Assembly (NCBI RefSeq): GCF_000442255.1
Contig: NZ_KE557273.1
Location: 152,002 to 216,001, forward strand
DNA from: Salipiger mucosus DSM 16094
GTDB taxonomy: Bacteria > Pseudomonadota > Alphaproteobacteria > Rhodobacterales > Rhodobacteraceae
Direction: 5' to 3'
Length of the DNA: 64,000 nucleotides
Shown: piece by piece, positions 32,419 through 42,526 of the stretch
Layout: every line of letters begins with the position of its first letter
How positions within the stretch are numbered: position 1 is the first letter of the stretch
The notes under the pieces: generated by a model
Databases searched by the model: none
The model's input: only the letters and a program-made list of their open reading frames with translations
Told to the model about the DNA's origin: nothing
Program-made: the position numbers and the translations under genes

Positions 32419-33402
32419 ATGAAACGGATCATGACGCTTGCGGCCGGATGCCTTGCCGCGACGACGGCGCTCGCGCAGGAGGAGGTTCTCACCGTCTACG
32501 CCGGCGACTACGTGGCGTCCGAATGGGGCCCCGGGCCGAAGATCGAGGAGATGTTCGAGGCCCGCTGCGACTGCGATCTGCAGTTCAAGCCCGGCGAATT
32601 GCTGCCACGCCTGCTGCTGGAAGGCGAGCGGACCGAGGCCGACATCGTCTTCGGCCTGAACACGGACGTGACCAAACGCGCTCGCGAGAGCGGGCTTTTC
32701 GCACCGCACGGGCAGGACCTGTCGCCGCTCACGCTGCCCGTCGAGTGGGATGACGAGGTCTTCCTGCCCTTCGACTACAGCCACACCGCTTTCGTCTACG
32801 ACAGCACGCGGCTGGACAATCCGCCGGAGAGCTTCGAGGCGCTGCTCGAGGCGCCGGACGATCTGTCGATCGTGATCCAGGATCCGCGAAGCTCGATCTC
32901 GGGGCTCGCGTTGGTGCTCTGGGTGCAGGCGGTCTACGGGGATGAGGCCGAAATGGCCTGGGAGCGGCTGGCGCCGAAGATCCTGACCGTCACCAAGGGG
33001 TGGTCGGAATCCTACGGCCTCTTCACCGATGGCGAGGCCGACATGGTGCTCAGCTACACGACCTCGCCCGCGTACCACGCGATCGCCGAGGGTGATGAGA
33101 CCAAGAAGGCGGCCATCTTTCCAGAGGGCCACTATTTCCTGGTGGAACTCGCCGCCAAGGTCGCCGGAACCGATCAGCCGGAGCTTGCAGACGATTTTCT
33201 TGCCTTCATTCTTTCTGAAGATTTCCAGAAGATGATCGCCACCGGCAATTGGTCGATCCCGTCAGCGCTGCCCAGGGATCAATGGCCCGAAGGGTTCCGC
33301 GACCTCCGCCTGCCGGAGGAAGTGCTGTTCTACTCCGAGGAGGAGGCTGCGGCACGCAAGGATGAGGCCATCGGCGCATGGCGGCGCGCGCTGTCGCGGT
33401 GA
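32419..33402 (+). CDS. thiB: Thiamine ABC transporter substrate-binding protein
   Basis: 327 residues with a signal peptide (MKRIMTLAAGCLAATTALAQ). Mature start EEVLTVYAGDYVASEWGPG and later NTDVTKRARESGLF and GWSESYGLFTDGEADMVLSY match ThiB, the periplasmic thiamine/TMP/TPP-binding protein. It is the first gene after the TPP riboswitch and overlaps the proposed thiP start. Confidence 0.94.
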   Translation: MKRIMTLAAGCLAATTALAQEEVLTVYAGDYVASEWGPGPKIEEMFEARCDCDLQFKPGELLPRLLLEGERTEADIVFGLNTDVTKRARESGLFAPHGQDLSPLTLPVEWDDEVFLPFDYSHTAFVYDSTRLDNPPESFEALLEAPDDLSIVIQDPRSSISGLALVLWVQAVYGDEAEMAWERLAPKILTVTKGWSESYGLFTDGEADMVLSYTTSPAYHAIAEGDETKKAAIFPEGHYFLVELAAKVAGTDQPELADDFLAFILSEDFQKMIATGNWSIPSALPRDQWPEGFRDLRLPEEVLFYSEEEAAARKDEAIGAWRRALSR

Positions 33403-34937
33403 GCGGCGGCCGCGGACAGGCTGTGTCCCGCATGGCGGCCGCACTGGCCGGGGCGGGCGTGATCGCGCTCACGCTGGTGCCCGTGGCCGCGGTGCTGTTC
33501 CGGGCCGGTGGCTGGGGCCAACTCGGCCCCGGCGACTGGCAGGCGCTGCGTTTCACGCTGCTTCAGGCCACGCTCTCGGCGGCTTTCAGCGTGCTGCTGG
33601 CGATCCCGGTTGCTCGCGCGCTCGCGCGGCGACGTTTCCCGGGTCGTGGATTGCTGGTCGCGCTTCTCGGGGCGCCCTTCATCTTGCCGGTGATCGTTGC
33701 GGTGCTGGGGCTCATCGCCGTCTTCGGGCGCAGCGGTCTCCTGAACAGCGGGCTGGAGGCTTTGGGCCTGCCGCCAATGACGATCTACGGCCTGCACGGG
33801 GTGGTGATCGCCCATGTCTTCTTCAACCTGCCGCTGGCCACGCGCCTCCTGCTGCAGGGATGGCTGTCTCTGCCGGCGGAACGCTTTCGGCTGGCAGCTT
33901 CGCTGGGGCTGACGCCCTGGGCCATGATCCGCGTGCTGGAGTGGCCGATGATCCGCCGCATCGCGCCGGGGGCCTTTGCGGTGATCTTCGTCATCTGCCT
34001 GTCGAGCTTTGCCGTCGCCCTGACGCTGGGCGGCGGGCCGCGTGCGACGACCGTGGAACTGGCAATCTACCAGGCGGTGCGCTTCGACTTCGATCTCGGG
34101 CGCGCGGCGCTCCTGTCCGTTATCCAGCTGGGGCTCGCTGCCGTGGCCGGGCTGGTCGCGCTGCGGCTGGGCGGCGAGCAGGGCTTCGGTGTCGGGCTTG
34201 ATCGGCGGATCGACCGCTGGGACGGCCGGACGCCAGCCGCCCGGGCCATCGACCTGGTCTGGATCGTTGCGGTGGCGCTTTTCCTGATGATGCCGCTCGC
34301 GACGGTCGTCTGGCGCGGCTTGCCGGGGCTCGCCGCGCTTGGCGCCGGCACCTGGGAGGCGGCCTGGCATTCCGTGACAGTGGCGCTGGGCTCGACCGCG
34401 ATCTGCCTGCTATGGGCGCTGCCGCTGGCCAGTCGGCGGGGCGAAGTGCTGGGGCTCGCGGGAATCGCCCTGTCGCCGCTGGTGCTGGGCACGGGGCTGT
34501 TTCTCGTGCTGCGCCCGGTGGTCAACCCGCTCTCGCTGGCGCTACCGGTGACGGCGCTGATCAACGCCCTCGTGGCGTTGCCCTTCGCGCTGCGCATCCT
34601 GAGGCCCGAGGCCGAGGCGATCCGGGCCGATTACAGCCGGTTGCGGCAGGCGCTGGGGCTGACGCCGCTGGCCTGGTTCCGGCTCGTACTGCTCCCACGG
34701 CTGCGGCGACCGCTGGGTTTTGCGGCCGGGCTGACCGCGGCGCTCAGCATGGGCGACCTGGGCGTGATCGCGCTGTTTGCCGACCCTGACCGCGCGACGC
34801 TGCCATTGCAGGTTTACCGCCTGATGGGCGCCTACCGGATGGAGGCCGCCGGTGGTGCCGCGCTGCTCCTGCTGGGACTGAGCTTCGCGGCCTTCTGGAT
34901 GTTCGACCGCGGGGGGCGGGTGAATGCTGAAGCTTGA
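33378..34937 (+). CDS. thiP: Thiamine/TPP ABC transporter permease
   Basis: 519 residues, about 12 transmembrane segments in two fused halves, each with an EAA-type loop (ERFRLAASLGLTPWAMIRVL and YSRLRQALGLTPLAWFRLVL), as in ThiP. The first ATG, 33378, overlaps thiB by 25 bases; GTG 33423 or ATG 33432 would remove the overlap and lose only a short non-conserved start. It forms the membrane channel of ThiBPQ. Confidence 0.92.
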   Translation: MAARAVAVSGGRGQAVSRMAAALAGAGVIALTLVPVAAVLFRAGGWGQLGPGDWQALRFTLLQATLSAAFSVLLAIPVARALARRRFPGRGLLVALLGAPFILPVIVAVLGLIAVFGRSGLLNSGLEALGLPPMTIYGLHGVVIAHVFFNLPLATRLLLQGWLSLPAERFRLAASLGLTPWAMIRVLEWPMIRRIAPGAFAVIFVICLSSFAVALTLGGGPRATTVELAIYQAVRFDFDLGRAALLSVIQLGLAAVAGLVALRLGGEQGFGVGLDRRIDRWDGRTPAARAIDLVWIVAVALFLMMPLATVVWRGLPGLAALGAGTWEAAWHSVTVALGSTAICLLWALPLASRRGEVLGLAGIALSPLVLGTGLFLVLRPVVNPLSLALPVTALINALVALPFALRILRPEAEAIRADYSRLRQALGLTPLAWFRLVLLPRLRRPLGFAAGLTAALSMGDLGVIALFADPDRATLPLQVYRLMGAYRMEAAGGAALLLLGLSFAAFWMFDRGGRVNAEA

Positions 34938-35622
34938 AGGCGTGAGCGTGGGGGCCGGCGACTTCGCCCTCGACGCAGACCTCGCGCTGGCTCCGGGCCG
35001 GCGGGTGGCGGTGATCGGTCCATCGGGGGCGGGCAAGTCCACGCTGCTCGATGCGATTGCCGGGTTCCGCCGCCCGGCGCGCGGACGCATCCTCTGGGGC
35101 GGGCAGGACGTTACCGAGGCGCCGCCCGACCGGCGGCCGGTGGCCTCGCTCTTCCAGGAGAACAACCTCTTCCCGCACCTCGATCTGGTCCGCAATCTCG
35201 GTCTGGCGCTGCGGCCCGACGGAGCCCGGCCGCGGCGCGAGGCGGTGGCGCAGGTCGAGGCTGCGCTTGCGCGCGTCGGGCTTGCAGGACTGGGCGGCCG
35301 ACGGCCAGGGGCCCTGTCAGGCGGACAGCAGGGCCGTGCCGCGCTGGCGCGGGTGCTGCTGCAGCGTCGGCCGATCATGGCGCTGGACGAGCCCTTCTCG
35401 GCGCTGGGTCCCGCACTCAAGGCCGAGATGCTCGAAATCGTGCGCGACGTGGCGCAAGAGTTGGGCGCCCTCACGCTGCTTGTCACGCATGACCCGGAAG
35501 ACGCGCGGCGCTTTGCCGAGGAGGTCGTCTTCGTGGCGGATGGTCTCGCCCATCCGCCGGTGATGACCGAGGCGCTCTTTGCCGACCCGCCGGAGGCCTT
35601 GCGCGCCTATCTCGGCCGGTAG
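34924..35622 (+). CDS. thiQ: Thiamine ABC transporter ATP-binding protein
   Basis: 232 residues. Walker A GPSGAGKST, Q-loop in SLFQENNLFPHLDL, signature LSGGQQGRAALARVL and Walker B IMALDEPFSALG. It overlaps the end of thiP by 14 bases. Together with ThiB and ThiP it imports thiamine under riboswitch control; no thiamine biosynthesis gene is in the window. Confidence 0.94.
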   Translation: MLKLEGVSVGAGDFALDADLALAPGRRVAVIGPSGAGKSTLLDAIAGFRRPARGRILWGGQDVTEAPPDRRPVASLFQENNLFPHLDLVRNLGLALRPDGARPRREAVAQVEAALARVGLAGLGGRRPGALSGGQQGRAALARVLLQRRPIMALDEPFSALGPALKAEMLEIVRDVAQELGALTLLVTHDPEDARRFAEEVVFVADGLAHPPVMTEALFADPPEALRAYLGR

Positions 35623-35649
35623 CGTCCGGCGGTCCGGACCGGAAACGAA

Positions 35650-35679
35650 AAAGGCCCCGCCGGTTCCGGCGGGGCCTTT
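35650..35679. terminator. Bidirectional terminator between thiQ and petC
   Basis: Fourteen-base perfect arms AAAGGCCCCGCCGG (35650-35663) and CCGGCGGGGCCTTT (35666-35679), loop TT. A-run on one side and T-run on the other, between convergent operons. Confidence 0.85.
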
Positions 35680-35699
35680 CGTATTGCGGCATGGGCCGG

Positions 35700-36485
35700 T
35701 CAGTCCTTGTGCTTGACCGGGCGCCAGATGCGCTTGTTGGTGAGGTAGAGCAGCACCGAGAGCACCGTCAGGAAGAGCACGCCGACGAAGCCGGCTTCCT
35801 TGCGGGCCATCATCTTGGGCTCGGCCGTCCACATCAGGAATGCGGCGACGTCCTGCGCTTCGTGGTGCAGCTCGTTGGAGTGGCCGTCGGCGAACTCGAC
35901 GTCCTCGCCGTAGAGCGGCTGCGCCATCGAGATCCAGCCGCCCGGGAAGGCGGTGTTCTCGTAGAAGGTGGTGCCGGCTTCCTGCTTGGTCTCGCCGGTG
36001 TAGCCGGTGAGGAGAGAGGCGATGTACTCGGCCCCGCCCATGCCCTTGAAGAGCTGGTTCAGGCCGGTGCCGTAGGGGCCGTGAAAGCCCGCGCGTGCCT
36101 TGGCCATCATCGACAGGTCGGGCGCGCCGAGCGCGTCGTTGGCGGGGAAGTTGTCGACCGGACGGGCCGGGCGGAAATCGTCGAGTTCCTCGTCGAAGAC
36201 CTCGAAGTTCTGCTCGGCGTAGGCGCGGACCTGGTCCTCGGGCATGCCGGGGCCGTCCTCGGCGCTCAGCGTGCGGATCGGCACGTAGCGGAGGCCGTGG
36301 CAGGCCGAGCAGACCTCGGTGTAGATCTGCAGGCCACGCTGCAGCTGCGCCTGGTCGTAGGTGCCGAAGGGCCCTTCGAAGGAGAAGTCGTAGTCCTCGA
36401 TGTGGCCTTCCTCACCGGCGGCCATCGCGCCACCGGTGCCCAGGGCCAGGACGGTTGCGGCGGAAAGGGCAAGTTTCCTGAACAT
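35700..36485 (-). CDS. petC: Cytochrome c1 of the bc1 complex
   Basis: 261 residues with a signal peptide ([22 protein letters not shown]). The heme c motif CSACHG is followed by LRYVP. A C-terminal helix anchors it ([22 protein letters not shown], here as [12 protein letters not shown]), ending [11 protein letters not shown]. It passes electrons from the Rieske centre to cytochrome c. Last gene of petABC (fbcFBC). Confidence 0.95.
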   Translation of the reverse strand: MFRKLALSAATVLALGTGGAMAAGEEGHIEDYDFSFEGPFGTYDQAQLQRGLQIYTEVCSACHGLRYVPIRTLSAEDGPGMPEDQVRAYAEQNFEVFDEELDDFRPARPVDNFPANDALGAPDLSMMAKARAGFHGPYGTGLNQLFKGMGGAEYIASLLTGYTGETKQEAGTTFYENTAFPGGWISMAQPLYGEDVEFADGHSNELHHEAQDVAAFLMWTAEPKMMARKEAGFVGVLFLTVLSVLLYLTNKRIWRPVKHKD

Positions 36486-36504
36486 GTCGTTTCTGTCCTT
36501 TCTC

Positions 36505-37851
36505 TTACTCGGCCGGCGAGGCCGCAGTGGCGCCGCCCTTGTCCGAGGACTTGCCGTAATGGGCGTCGAAATCCTCCTCGATGGTCGCGGGCTGCGGCAG
36601 CGGCTTTTCGAAGACGCCCAGCAGCGGCAGGATCACGAGGAAGTAGGCGAACCAGTAGGCGGCCCCGATCAGCGAGAAGCTGGCGTAGGGTTCCTCGGCC
36701 GGCATGGCGCCAAGCCACATCAGCGCGATGAAGTCGATCACCAGCAGCCAGAACCACCACTTGAACTGCGGGCGGTACTTGCCCGAGCGCACCGACGAAG
36801 TGTCGAGCCAGGGGGCCAGTGCCATCACGATGATCGCGCCGAACATGGCCAGCACGCCGAAGAACTTGGCGTCGATGATGCCGCCCGTGATGAACGAGGC
36901 GAACTGGACCACCCAGACCTCGGAGGTGAAGGCGCGCAGGATCGCGTAGAAGGGCAGGAAGTACCATTCGGGCACGATGTGTGCGGGCGTCGAGAGCGGG
37001 TTGGCCTCGATGTAGTTGTCGGGGTGGCCCAGGTAGTTGGGCATGAAGCCGACGATGGCCCAGAAGATTGCGAGGACGACCGCCAGTGCGAAGAGGTCCT
37101 TGATCACGAAGTAGGGCCAGAAGGGCAGGGTGTCCTTCTCGGCCTCGGCCTTGGAGCCGCGACGCACCTCGACACCGGTCGGGTTGTTGTTGCCCGTGGT
37201 GTGGAAGGCCCAGATGTGCACGGCCACCAGCGCCGCGATGACGAAGGGCAGCAGGTAGTGCAGCGAGAAGAAGCGGTTCAGCGTGGCGTTGTCCACGGCG
37301 GGTCCGCCCAGGAGCCAGGTCTGGATGGGCTCGCCGATGAAGGGGATCGCGCCGAAGAGGCCGGTGATCACCGTGGCACCCCAGAAGGACATCTGGCCCC
37401 AGGGCAGCACGTAGCCCATGAAGGCGGTGCCCATCATGGCGAGGTAGATCAGCATGCCGATGATCCAGGTCACTTCGCGCGGGGCCTTGTAGGAGCCGTA
37501 GTAGAGACCGCGGAAGATGTGCAGGTAGACGGCCACGAAGAACAGCGAGGCGCCGTTCATGTGCAGGTAGCGGACCATGTAGCCGCCGTTCACGTTGCGC
37601 ATGATGTGCTCGATGCTGGCGAAGGCCATGTCGACATGCGGCGTGTAGTGCATCACCAGGACGATGCCGGTGATGATCTGCAGCGCGAGGCAGAAGGTGA
37701 GCACGATGCCCCAGATCCACATCCAGTTCAGGTTCTTGGGCGTGGGGATCATGATCGTGTCGTAGAGAAGACCGACGATCGGCAGGCGCTTGTGCAGCCA
37801 GCGCTCGCCACCCGTTGAGGGTTCGTAATGGTCGTGCGGAATACCGGACAT
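36505..37851 (-). CDS. petB: Cytochrome b of the bc1 complex
   Basis: 448 residues with about eight transmembrane helices. Heme-ligand His pairs lie in the second and fourth helices ([18 protein letters not shown] and the later helix with [15 protein letters not shown]). The PEWY quinol-site motif is present ([14 protein letters not shown]). It holds hemes bL and bH and both quinone sites. It lies between petA (12-base gap) and petC (19-base gap). Confidence 0.97.
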   Translation of the reverse strand: MSGIPHDHYEPSTGGERWLHKRLPIVGLLYDTIMIPTPKNLNWMWIWGIVLTFCLALQIITGIVLVMHYTPHVDMAFASIEHIMRNVNGGYMVRYLHMNGASLFFVAVYLHIFRGLYYGSYKAPREVTWIIGMLIYLAMMGTAFMGYVLPWGQMSFWGATVITGLFGAIPFIGEPIQTWLLGGPAVDNATLNRFFSLHYLLPFVIAALVAVHIWAFHTTGNNNPTGVEVRRGSKAEAEKDTLPFWPYFVIKDLFALAVVLAIFWAIVGFMPNYLGHPDNYIEANPLSTPAHIVPEWYFLPFYAILRAFTSEVWVVQFASFITGGIIDAKFFGVLAMFGAIIVMALAPWLDTSSVRSGKYRPQFKWWFWLLVIDFIALMWLGAMPAEEPYASFSLIGAAYWFAYFLVILPLLGVFEKPLPQPATIEEDFDAHYGKSSDKGGATAASPAE

Positions 37852-37863
37852 GAGCGCCTCTCC

Positions 37864-38442
37864 TTATCCCAGCAGAATGGTGGTTTCTTCGACGAATTCC
37901 GCCGTGGGAACCGGCAGGTTCTGGGGCGCGGGGCCTTTGCGGATCCGGCCGGACGTATCGTAGTGCGAGCCGTGGCAGGGGCAGAACCAGCCGCCGACGC
38001 CGCCGTCGGTGGTGTATTCGCCGGCGTTGCCGAGCGGGACGCAGCCGAGGTGCGTGCAGACGCCCATCATCACCAGCCACTGGCCCTCTTCGTCGAGGGT
38101 GCGGTTCTGGTCGGTCGCGTCAGCCGCGCCCGGGATGTTGGCGTTACGGGCAACCGGGTCGACGAGATCGCTCAGGTCGACTTCGCGGGCTGCGGTGATC
38201 TCTTCCTCGGTGCGGCGGCGGATGAAGACCGGCTTGCCGAGCCACTTCACGGTGAGCTGCGTGCCGTTGTCCACGCCCGACACATCCACGCGGATGGTGC
38301 TGAGCGCGCGGACGTCGGCCGAGGGGTTCATCTGGTTGACCAGCGGCCAGACGGCCGCGCCGGCAGCGACGGCACCCGCGCCGGCCGTGGCGTAGAAGAG
38401 GAAATCTCTCCGGGTGCCTTCGTGATCTTCTGCGTGGGACAC
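37864..38442 (-). CDS. petA: Rieske iron-sulphur subunit of the bc1 complex
   Basis: 192 residues. The N-terminal anchor carries a twin-arginine motif ([12 protein letters not shown]), so Tat export is expected. 2Fe-2S ligands are in CTHLGC and CPCHGSHYD. It is the first gene of the operon; the start ATG 38442 is preceded by GGAGAAACCCC. The promoter should be in the 220 bases before it, shared with the divergent LpxQ-like gene; no clear motif was recognised there. Confidence 0.96.
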   Translation of the reverse strand: MSHAEDHEGTRRDFLFYATAGAGAVAAGAAVWPLVNQMNPSADVRALSTIRVDVSGVDNGTQLTVKWLGKPVFIRRRTEEEITAAREVDLSDLVDPVARNANIPGAADATDQNRTLDEEGQWLVMMGVCTHLGCVPLGNAGEYTTDGGVGGWFCPCHGSHYDTSGRIRKGPAPQNLPVPTAEFVEETTILLG

Positions 38443-38663
38443 TGGGGTTTCTCCATTCCTCGGGGCCAGTCACGGCCGAAATAGCAGATCAGCCGCGGGC
38501 ATGCGCGGCATTTCCGTGAGGGTTATTAGCGATACGCTACAAGTCCGTAAAGCGATGATGACACTCACGATCCCTTGGAGTGCCGATGTGTCGCGGTTGA
38601 AAGCGGGCCCCTGCAGTGCTTACTTGCAGCCAAAGCGCAGGCCCCCGCTCCGGAGCGATACTC

Positions 38664-39326
38664 ATGAAACGACCGATTCTTCCAGCCGCCCTGGCCCTGG
38701 CCGGCGGACTTGCCGCGCCGGCTCTGGCGCAGGAATACGAGTTCTCGGCCTATACCGGCTGGCAGACCCTGCCGCACAGCCGTATTTCGGGCGATTTCCC
38801 CGGCACCGGGGCAAGCTATGACGAGCTGATCGGCTGGGACGGCAAGTCCTTCCAGATGCCGCCCTACTATGGCGTGCGCGGCACCTGGTGGCGCACCGAC
38901 ACCTTCGGCCTCGCGCTGGAATTCACCCATGCCAAGGCCTACATGCCCGAGAGCGAGCGCGACGCGCTGGGATTCGACCGGTTCGAGTTCACCGACGGCC
39001 ACAACATCCTCACGCTCAACGCGATGAAGCGCTGGCCGCAGGAGTGGGGCGCGGCCACGCCCTATGTCGGGGCGGGCCTCGGCGTCGCCTTTCCGCATGT
39101 CGATGCCGAGACGACCACCGGGAGCGAGACCTACGGCTACCAGCTGACCGGCCCCGCAGCGCGGCTGCTGGCCGGCGTGAGCTACCCGGTGACCGAGCGA
39201 CTGTCGGTCTTCGGCGAATACCAGTTCACCTATTCAACCAACGAGGGCGACCTCGGCGACGGCGGCACCTTCAGCACCGACCTCAAGACCAACGCGCTGA
39301 ACGTGGGTCTCTCGCTCAAGTTCTAG
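38664..39326 (+). CDS. Outer-membrane beta-barrel protein, similar to lipid A oxidase LpxQ
   Basis: 220 residues from ATG 38664, with a signal peptide ([23 protein letters not shown]). The mature protein alternates short beta strands and ends in LGLSLKF-type sequence (NVGLSLKF, terminal Phe), the BAM signal of outer-membrane barrels. [30 protein letters not shown] and the [16 protein letters not shown] stretch resemble what I recall of LpxQ, the rhizobial enzyme that oxidises lipid A glucosamine to aminogluconate. The LpxQ assignment is from memory of the family and should be treated as tentative; the barrel call is firmer. Confidence 0.65.
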   Translation: MKRPILPAALALAGGLAAPALAQEYEFSAYTGWQTLPHSRISGDFPGTGASYDELIGWDGKSFQMPPYYGVRGTWWRTDTFGLALEFTHAKAYMPESERDALGFDRFEFTDGHNILTLNAMKRWPQEWGAATPYVGAGLGVAFPHVDAETTTGSETYGYQLTGPAARLLAGVSYPVTERLSVFGEYQFTYSTNEGDLGDGGTFSTDLKTNALNVGLSLKF

Positions 39327-39327
39327 G

Positions 39328-40113
39328 TCAGGGGCGGCGGCCCGGCGTCTCGCCGGCGCCGCGCCGGCGCGGCATCATCACCACCACGGCGAGGATGTAG
39401 GCAAAGCAGAGCGCGGCAAGCGCGATCCAGGTCCAGGTGATGATCACCGCGCCCGCGCAGGCCACTCCGACGAAGAAGAAGCCGACCGAGCGGCGCGGCA
39501 CCTTGGTGGTCTTGAACGACCACGTCGGGATCCGGCTGATCATCGACAGGCCCACGGCGGCCATCCAGACGGCCATCACGATGTCCGGCAGGAAGGGCCC
39601 GGTGGCCAGCGCGAAGCTGAGGAACATCGGCAGCATGACCAGCATCGCTCCGGCGGGCGAGGGCACACCGGTGAAGAAGCGGTTGTCGTGGTCGCGGTCC
39701 TCGGTCTTGCGGGCGACGTTGAACCGCGCCAGCCGCATCACCGAGCAGATGGCGAAGGCCAGCACCGCGAGCCAGCCGAAGCCGCGGCTGTCGTCCAGTG
39801 CCCAGGTGTAGAGCAGCAGCCCCGGCGCCACGCCAAAGTTGAGGAAGTCCGCAAGGCTGTCGAGCTCGGCGCCCATCTTGCTGTCGGACTTCAGCGCCCG
39901 CGCGAGCCGTCCGTCGAGCCCGTCGAGGATGCCGGCCAGCAGGATCAGCAGCACCGCCGTCTCGTAGGAGCCCTGCAGCCCGAGGCGGATCGCCGTGAGC
40001 CCGGCGCAGATCGCGCCGATGGTCAGCAGGTTCGGCAGAAGCTGGATCAGCGTCAGCTTCTCGGGTCTGCGCTTGCGCTCCTGCGTGTGGATCTCGGACT
40101 CATCAGGCGTCAT
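39328..40113 (-). CDS. pssA: CDP-diacylglycerol-serine O-phosphatidyltransferase
   Basis: 261 residues from ATG 40113 ([16 protein letters not shown]), which has GGAG six bases before; a TTG further up is unlikely. The CDP-alcohol phosphotransferase motif DG-x2-AR-x8-G-x3-D-x3-D is present (starting DGRLAR, near residue 63). About seven hydrophobic helices follow. It makes phosphatidylserine, which the product of the overlapping psd gene decarboxylates to phosphatidylethanolamine. Confidence 0.95.
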   Translation of the reverse strand: MTPDESEIHTQERKRRPEKLTLIQLLPNLLTIGAICAGLTAIRLGLQGSYETAVLLILLAGILDGLDGRLARALKSDSKMGAELDSLADFLNFGVAPGLLLYTWALDDSRGFGWLAVLAFAICSVMRLARFNVARKTEDRDHDNRFFTGVPSPAGAMLVMLPMFLSFALATGPFLPDIVMAVWMAAVGLSMISRIPTWSFKTTKVPRRSVGFFFVGVACAGAVIITWTWIALAALCFAYILAVVVMMPRRRGAGETPGRRP

Positions 40114-40777
40114 CGCCGTCTCCAAGGTCCGCGATCACGCTTTCGCCCGCGATCATGGTCTGGCCGATCTCGACCTGCGGGGCCACGCCCTTCGGCAGGT
40201 AGACGTCGAGCCGCGAGCCGAAGCGGATCAGGCCGAAGCGTTCGCCGCGCGCCAGCCGGTCGCCGTCCTTGCTCCAGCACAGGATTCGCCGCGCCACGAG
40301 GCCCGCGATCTGGACCACCGCGATCTCGCGCCCGTCCTCCATGCGCAGGCGCAGCGCGTTGCGCTCGTTGTCCTCCGAGGCCTTGTCGAGCGAGGCGTTC
40401 AGGAACTTGCCGGGCCGGTAGGCCACCGCCAGCACCTCGCCCGCAACCGGGGCGCGGTTCACGTGGCAGTTGAAGACCGACATGAAGACCGACACGCGGG
40501 TCAGGGCCGTCTCGCCCATGCCCAGCTCGGCGGGCGGCACGGCCGGTTCGATCAGCGAGACGACACCGTCGGCGGGACTGAGCACGAGCCCGGGGCGCTG
40601 CGGCACCACGCGCTCGGGGTCGCGGAAGAAGTAGTAGCACCAGACCGTGAGGCCGACGCCCAGCCAGCCCAGCGGCTCCCACAGGAAGAAGAGCACGAGG
40701 GCCACGACGGCGAAGGCCGCGACGAAGCGACGCCCCTCGGGGTGCATCGGCTTGATGAAGGTGTCGCGCATGCGCAT
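40103..40777 (-). CDS. psd: Phosphatidylserine decarboxylase (short form)
   Basis: 224 residues from ATG 40777, preceded by GGAG. One or two N-terminal hydrophobic helices are followed by the catalytic domain. The self-cleavage Gly-Ser that yields the pyruvoyl group is in [12 protein letters not shown], as in the short Psd class. Its 3' end overlaps the pssA start by 11 bases, so the two-step PE pathway is made as one unit. Confidence 0.94.
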   Translation of the reverse strand: MRMRDTFIKPMHPEGRRFVAAFAVVALVLFFLWEPLGWLGVGLTVWCYYFFRDPERVVPQRPGLVLSPADGVVSLIEPAVPPAELGMGETALTRVSVFMSVFNCHVNRAPVAGEVLAVAYRPGKFLNASLDKASEDNERNALRLRMEDGREIAVVQIAGLVARRILCWSKDGDRLARGERFGLIRFGSRLDVYLPKGVAPQVEIGQTMIAGESVIADLGDGDDA

Positions 40778-40862
40778 GGGGCGCTCCGGTGGCTGAAAGA
40801 CGAATTGGGCAGGCTTAGGCGAGGGCCGGGGGGCGATGCAAGCCCTGCGGCGGCCCGTCCGG

Positions 40863-41468
40863 TCACGCGTCGGGCCGCGTGGCCTGCATCGAGGAACGCT
40901 CGGAGAAACGCGCGTACCAGGCCGCGAGCGAGTCGCGCCCGGTGCGCCATTGCCGCGCCTCGTGGCGGAAGTCGAGGTAGCCGAGGGCGCAGGCCACGGC
41001 GATCTGGCCGATGTCGAGACGGCCCTGCAGGTGGCTGATCCAGCGCGTCTCGAGCGCGTCGAGCGCGCGAGAGACCTTGCCCCACTGGCCCTCGATCCAT
41101 TCCATCGAGACCTTTTCGGGCGGGCGGAAGCGTTCCTCGTAGATGATGAGCACGGCGGCGTCCATCAGCCCGTCGGCCAGCGCCTCGAGCGTCAGCGTGT
41201 CCCAGGGCCGCGTCTCGGGATAAAGACCGGCCTGCGCGCGGTCGTCGAGAAAGCGGCAGATCACCCGGCTGTCATAGAGCGCCGGCGCGTCCGGGCGCAG
41301 CAGCGCGGGGATCTTGCCGACCGGGTTGGCGGCCACCAGTTGCGGATCGGCCTTGAGCGGCGAGGCGGCCACCATCACCACCTCGACGTCCTCGACCTGG
41401 CCGGTTTCGTGCAGCGTGACCTCGACCTTTCGGACAAATGGCGATGGACCGGCCTTCAGCAATTGCAT
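40863..41468 (-). CDS. Glutathione S-transferase family protein
   Basis: 201 residues. N-terminal thioredoxin-like domain ([19 protein letters not shown], with PSPFVRK at the active-site position and the [13 protein letters not shown] motif that binds the gamma-glutamyl part), then an all-helical C-terminal domain. The [14 protein letters not shown] motif is present as [11 protein letters not shown]. It is probably cytoplasmic and glutathione-dependent; the substrate is unknown. Confidence 0.88.
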   Translation of the reverse strand: MQLLKAGPSPFVRKVEVTLHETGQVEDVEVVMVAASPLKADPQLVAANPVGKIPALLRPDAPALYDSRVICRFLDDRAQAGLYPETRPWDTLTLEALADGLMDAAVLIIYEERFRPPEKVSMEWIEGQWGKVSRALDALETRWISHLQGRLDIGQIAVACALGYLDFRHEARQWRTGRDSLAAWYARFSERSSMQATRPDA

Positions 41469-41541
41469 GAACGAGACTCCCGTAATGATCGGCTCATGAG
41501 CCTAGCGCAGGGGGGGCGTCAGGGGAACGGGCCGCGCGCCA

Positions 41542-41585
41542 CAAATCTTTCCGAAAAGATTTGCAAATTCCTTGCCCGGGAATTT
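41542..41585. repeat. Two tandem AT-rich inverted repeats between xerC and the GST gene
   Basis: First stem-loop: CAAATCTTT (41542-41550), loop CCGA, AAAGATTTG (41555-41563). Second: AAATTCC (41565-41571), seven-base loop, GGAATTT (41579-41585). They lie 6 bases after the xerC stop and about 75 bases before the GST start. The AT content is unlike the surroundings. They may serve as a terminator or processing site, or be copies of a dispersed repeat. Confidence 0.6.
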
Positions 41586-41590
41586 GGCCC

Positions 41591-42526
41591 TCAGCCGGCC
41601 TTCGGGTGCGTGTCGAGGTAGACCTTCATCAGGTGCACGGTATCGACCGAGGTATAGGCCTGCGTCGTCGAAAGCGAGGCATGGCCCAGCAGCTCCTGGA
41701 TCGCGCGCAGATCGCCGCCGGCGGAAAGCAGGTGCGTCGCAAAGCTGTGGCGCATGGCATGCGGCGTGGCGGTGGCAGGCAGGCCCAGCTGCATGCGCGC
41801 GGTCTCGGTCACCTTCTGGATCAGCCGCGGGTTCAGCGCGCCGCCGCGCTTGCCGCGGAAGATCTGGTCGTCGGCCGCGATCTCGAAGGGGCAGAGCTTC
41901 AGGTAGGTCTCGACAGCGCGGCGCGCGATCGGGATCACCGGCACGATCCGCTCCTTCCGGCCCTTGCCGGTGATGCGCAGCGACTCGCCCAGCGGCAGGT
42001 CCCGCCCGCGCAGCCCCAGTGCTTCCGAGATCCGCAGCCCGCAGCCGTAGAGCAGCGTCACCACCGCCGCGTCACGGGCGCCGATCCAGCCCTCGCCGGA
42101 CTGCGTCTCGACCGTGTCGATCATCGCACGCGCGGCGTCCTCGGACAGCGGGCGCGGCAGCTTCTTCTGGAACTTCGGGGCCCGGGCCGAGAGCACGGCC
42201 GTGGGCTCGAAGCCCTCGCGCTCGGAAAGCCAGCGGTAGAAGCTCTTCACCGCCGAAAGTTTGCGTGCCATCGACCGGTGCGAGACGCCGTCGGCCCGCA
42301 GGTGCGCCATGAAGGCGCGCATGTCCGGCGTGGTGACCCGCGCCAGCGGCGCGAGGCCCTGCGGCTCGGCGTGATGGGCGGTCAGGAAGGCGATGAAGTC
42401 GATCACGTCGGCGCGGTAGGCGGTCAGCGTCGTCTCGGCCGCGCCGCGCAGCGCCCGGCCGTGGGCGATCCACCCCTCCAGCGCATCGCGCGCGGCCGGA
42501 GAGATCTCGAGCGTCACGAGAGCCAC
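41591..42526 (-). CDS. xerC: Tyrosine recombinase XerC
   Basis: 311 residues from the first GTG; GTG 42517, which overlaps the DUF484 stop as GTGA, is an equally good start. It has an N-terminal SAM-like core-binding domain and a C-terminal catalytic domain with Arg in GCGLRISEALGL, Lys in TGKGRKERIVP, His-Arg in HAMRHSFATHLL, His in LLGHASLSTTQAY and the nucleophilic Tyr in TQAYTSVD. With XerD it resolves chromosome dimers at dif with FtsK. The upstream DUF484 gene is also the xerC neighbour in other proteobacteria, which supports XerC over XerD. Confidence 0.9.
   Translation of the reverse strand: MALVTLEISPAARDALEGWIAHGRALRGAAETTLTAYRADVIDFIAFLTAHHAEPQGLAPLARVTTPDMRAFMAHLRADGVSHRSMARKLSAVKSFYRWLSEREGFEPTAVLSARAPKFQKKLPRPLSEDAARAMIDTVETQSGEGWIGARDAAVVTLLYGCGLRISEALGLRGRDLPLGESLRITGKGRKERIVPVIPIARRAVETYLKLCPFEIAADDQIFRGKRGGALNPRLIQKVTETARMQLGLPATATPHAMRHSFATHLLSAGGDLRAIQELLGHASLSTTQAYTSVDTVHLMKVYLDTHPKAG

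Noticed and set aside
33378..33431. thiB-thiP overlap as a fusion or frameshift
   Set aside because: Alternative thiP starts at 33423 and 33432 remove the overlap; both proteins are full length.
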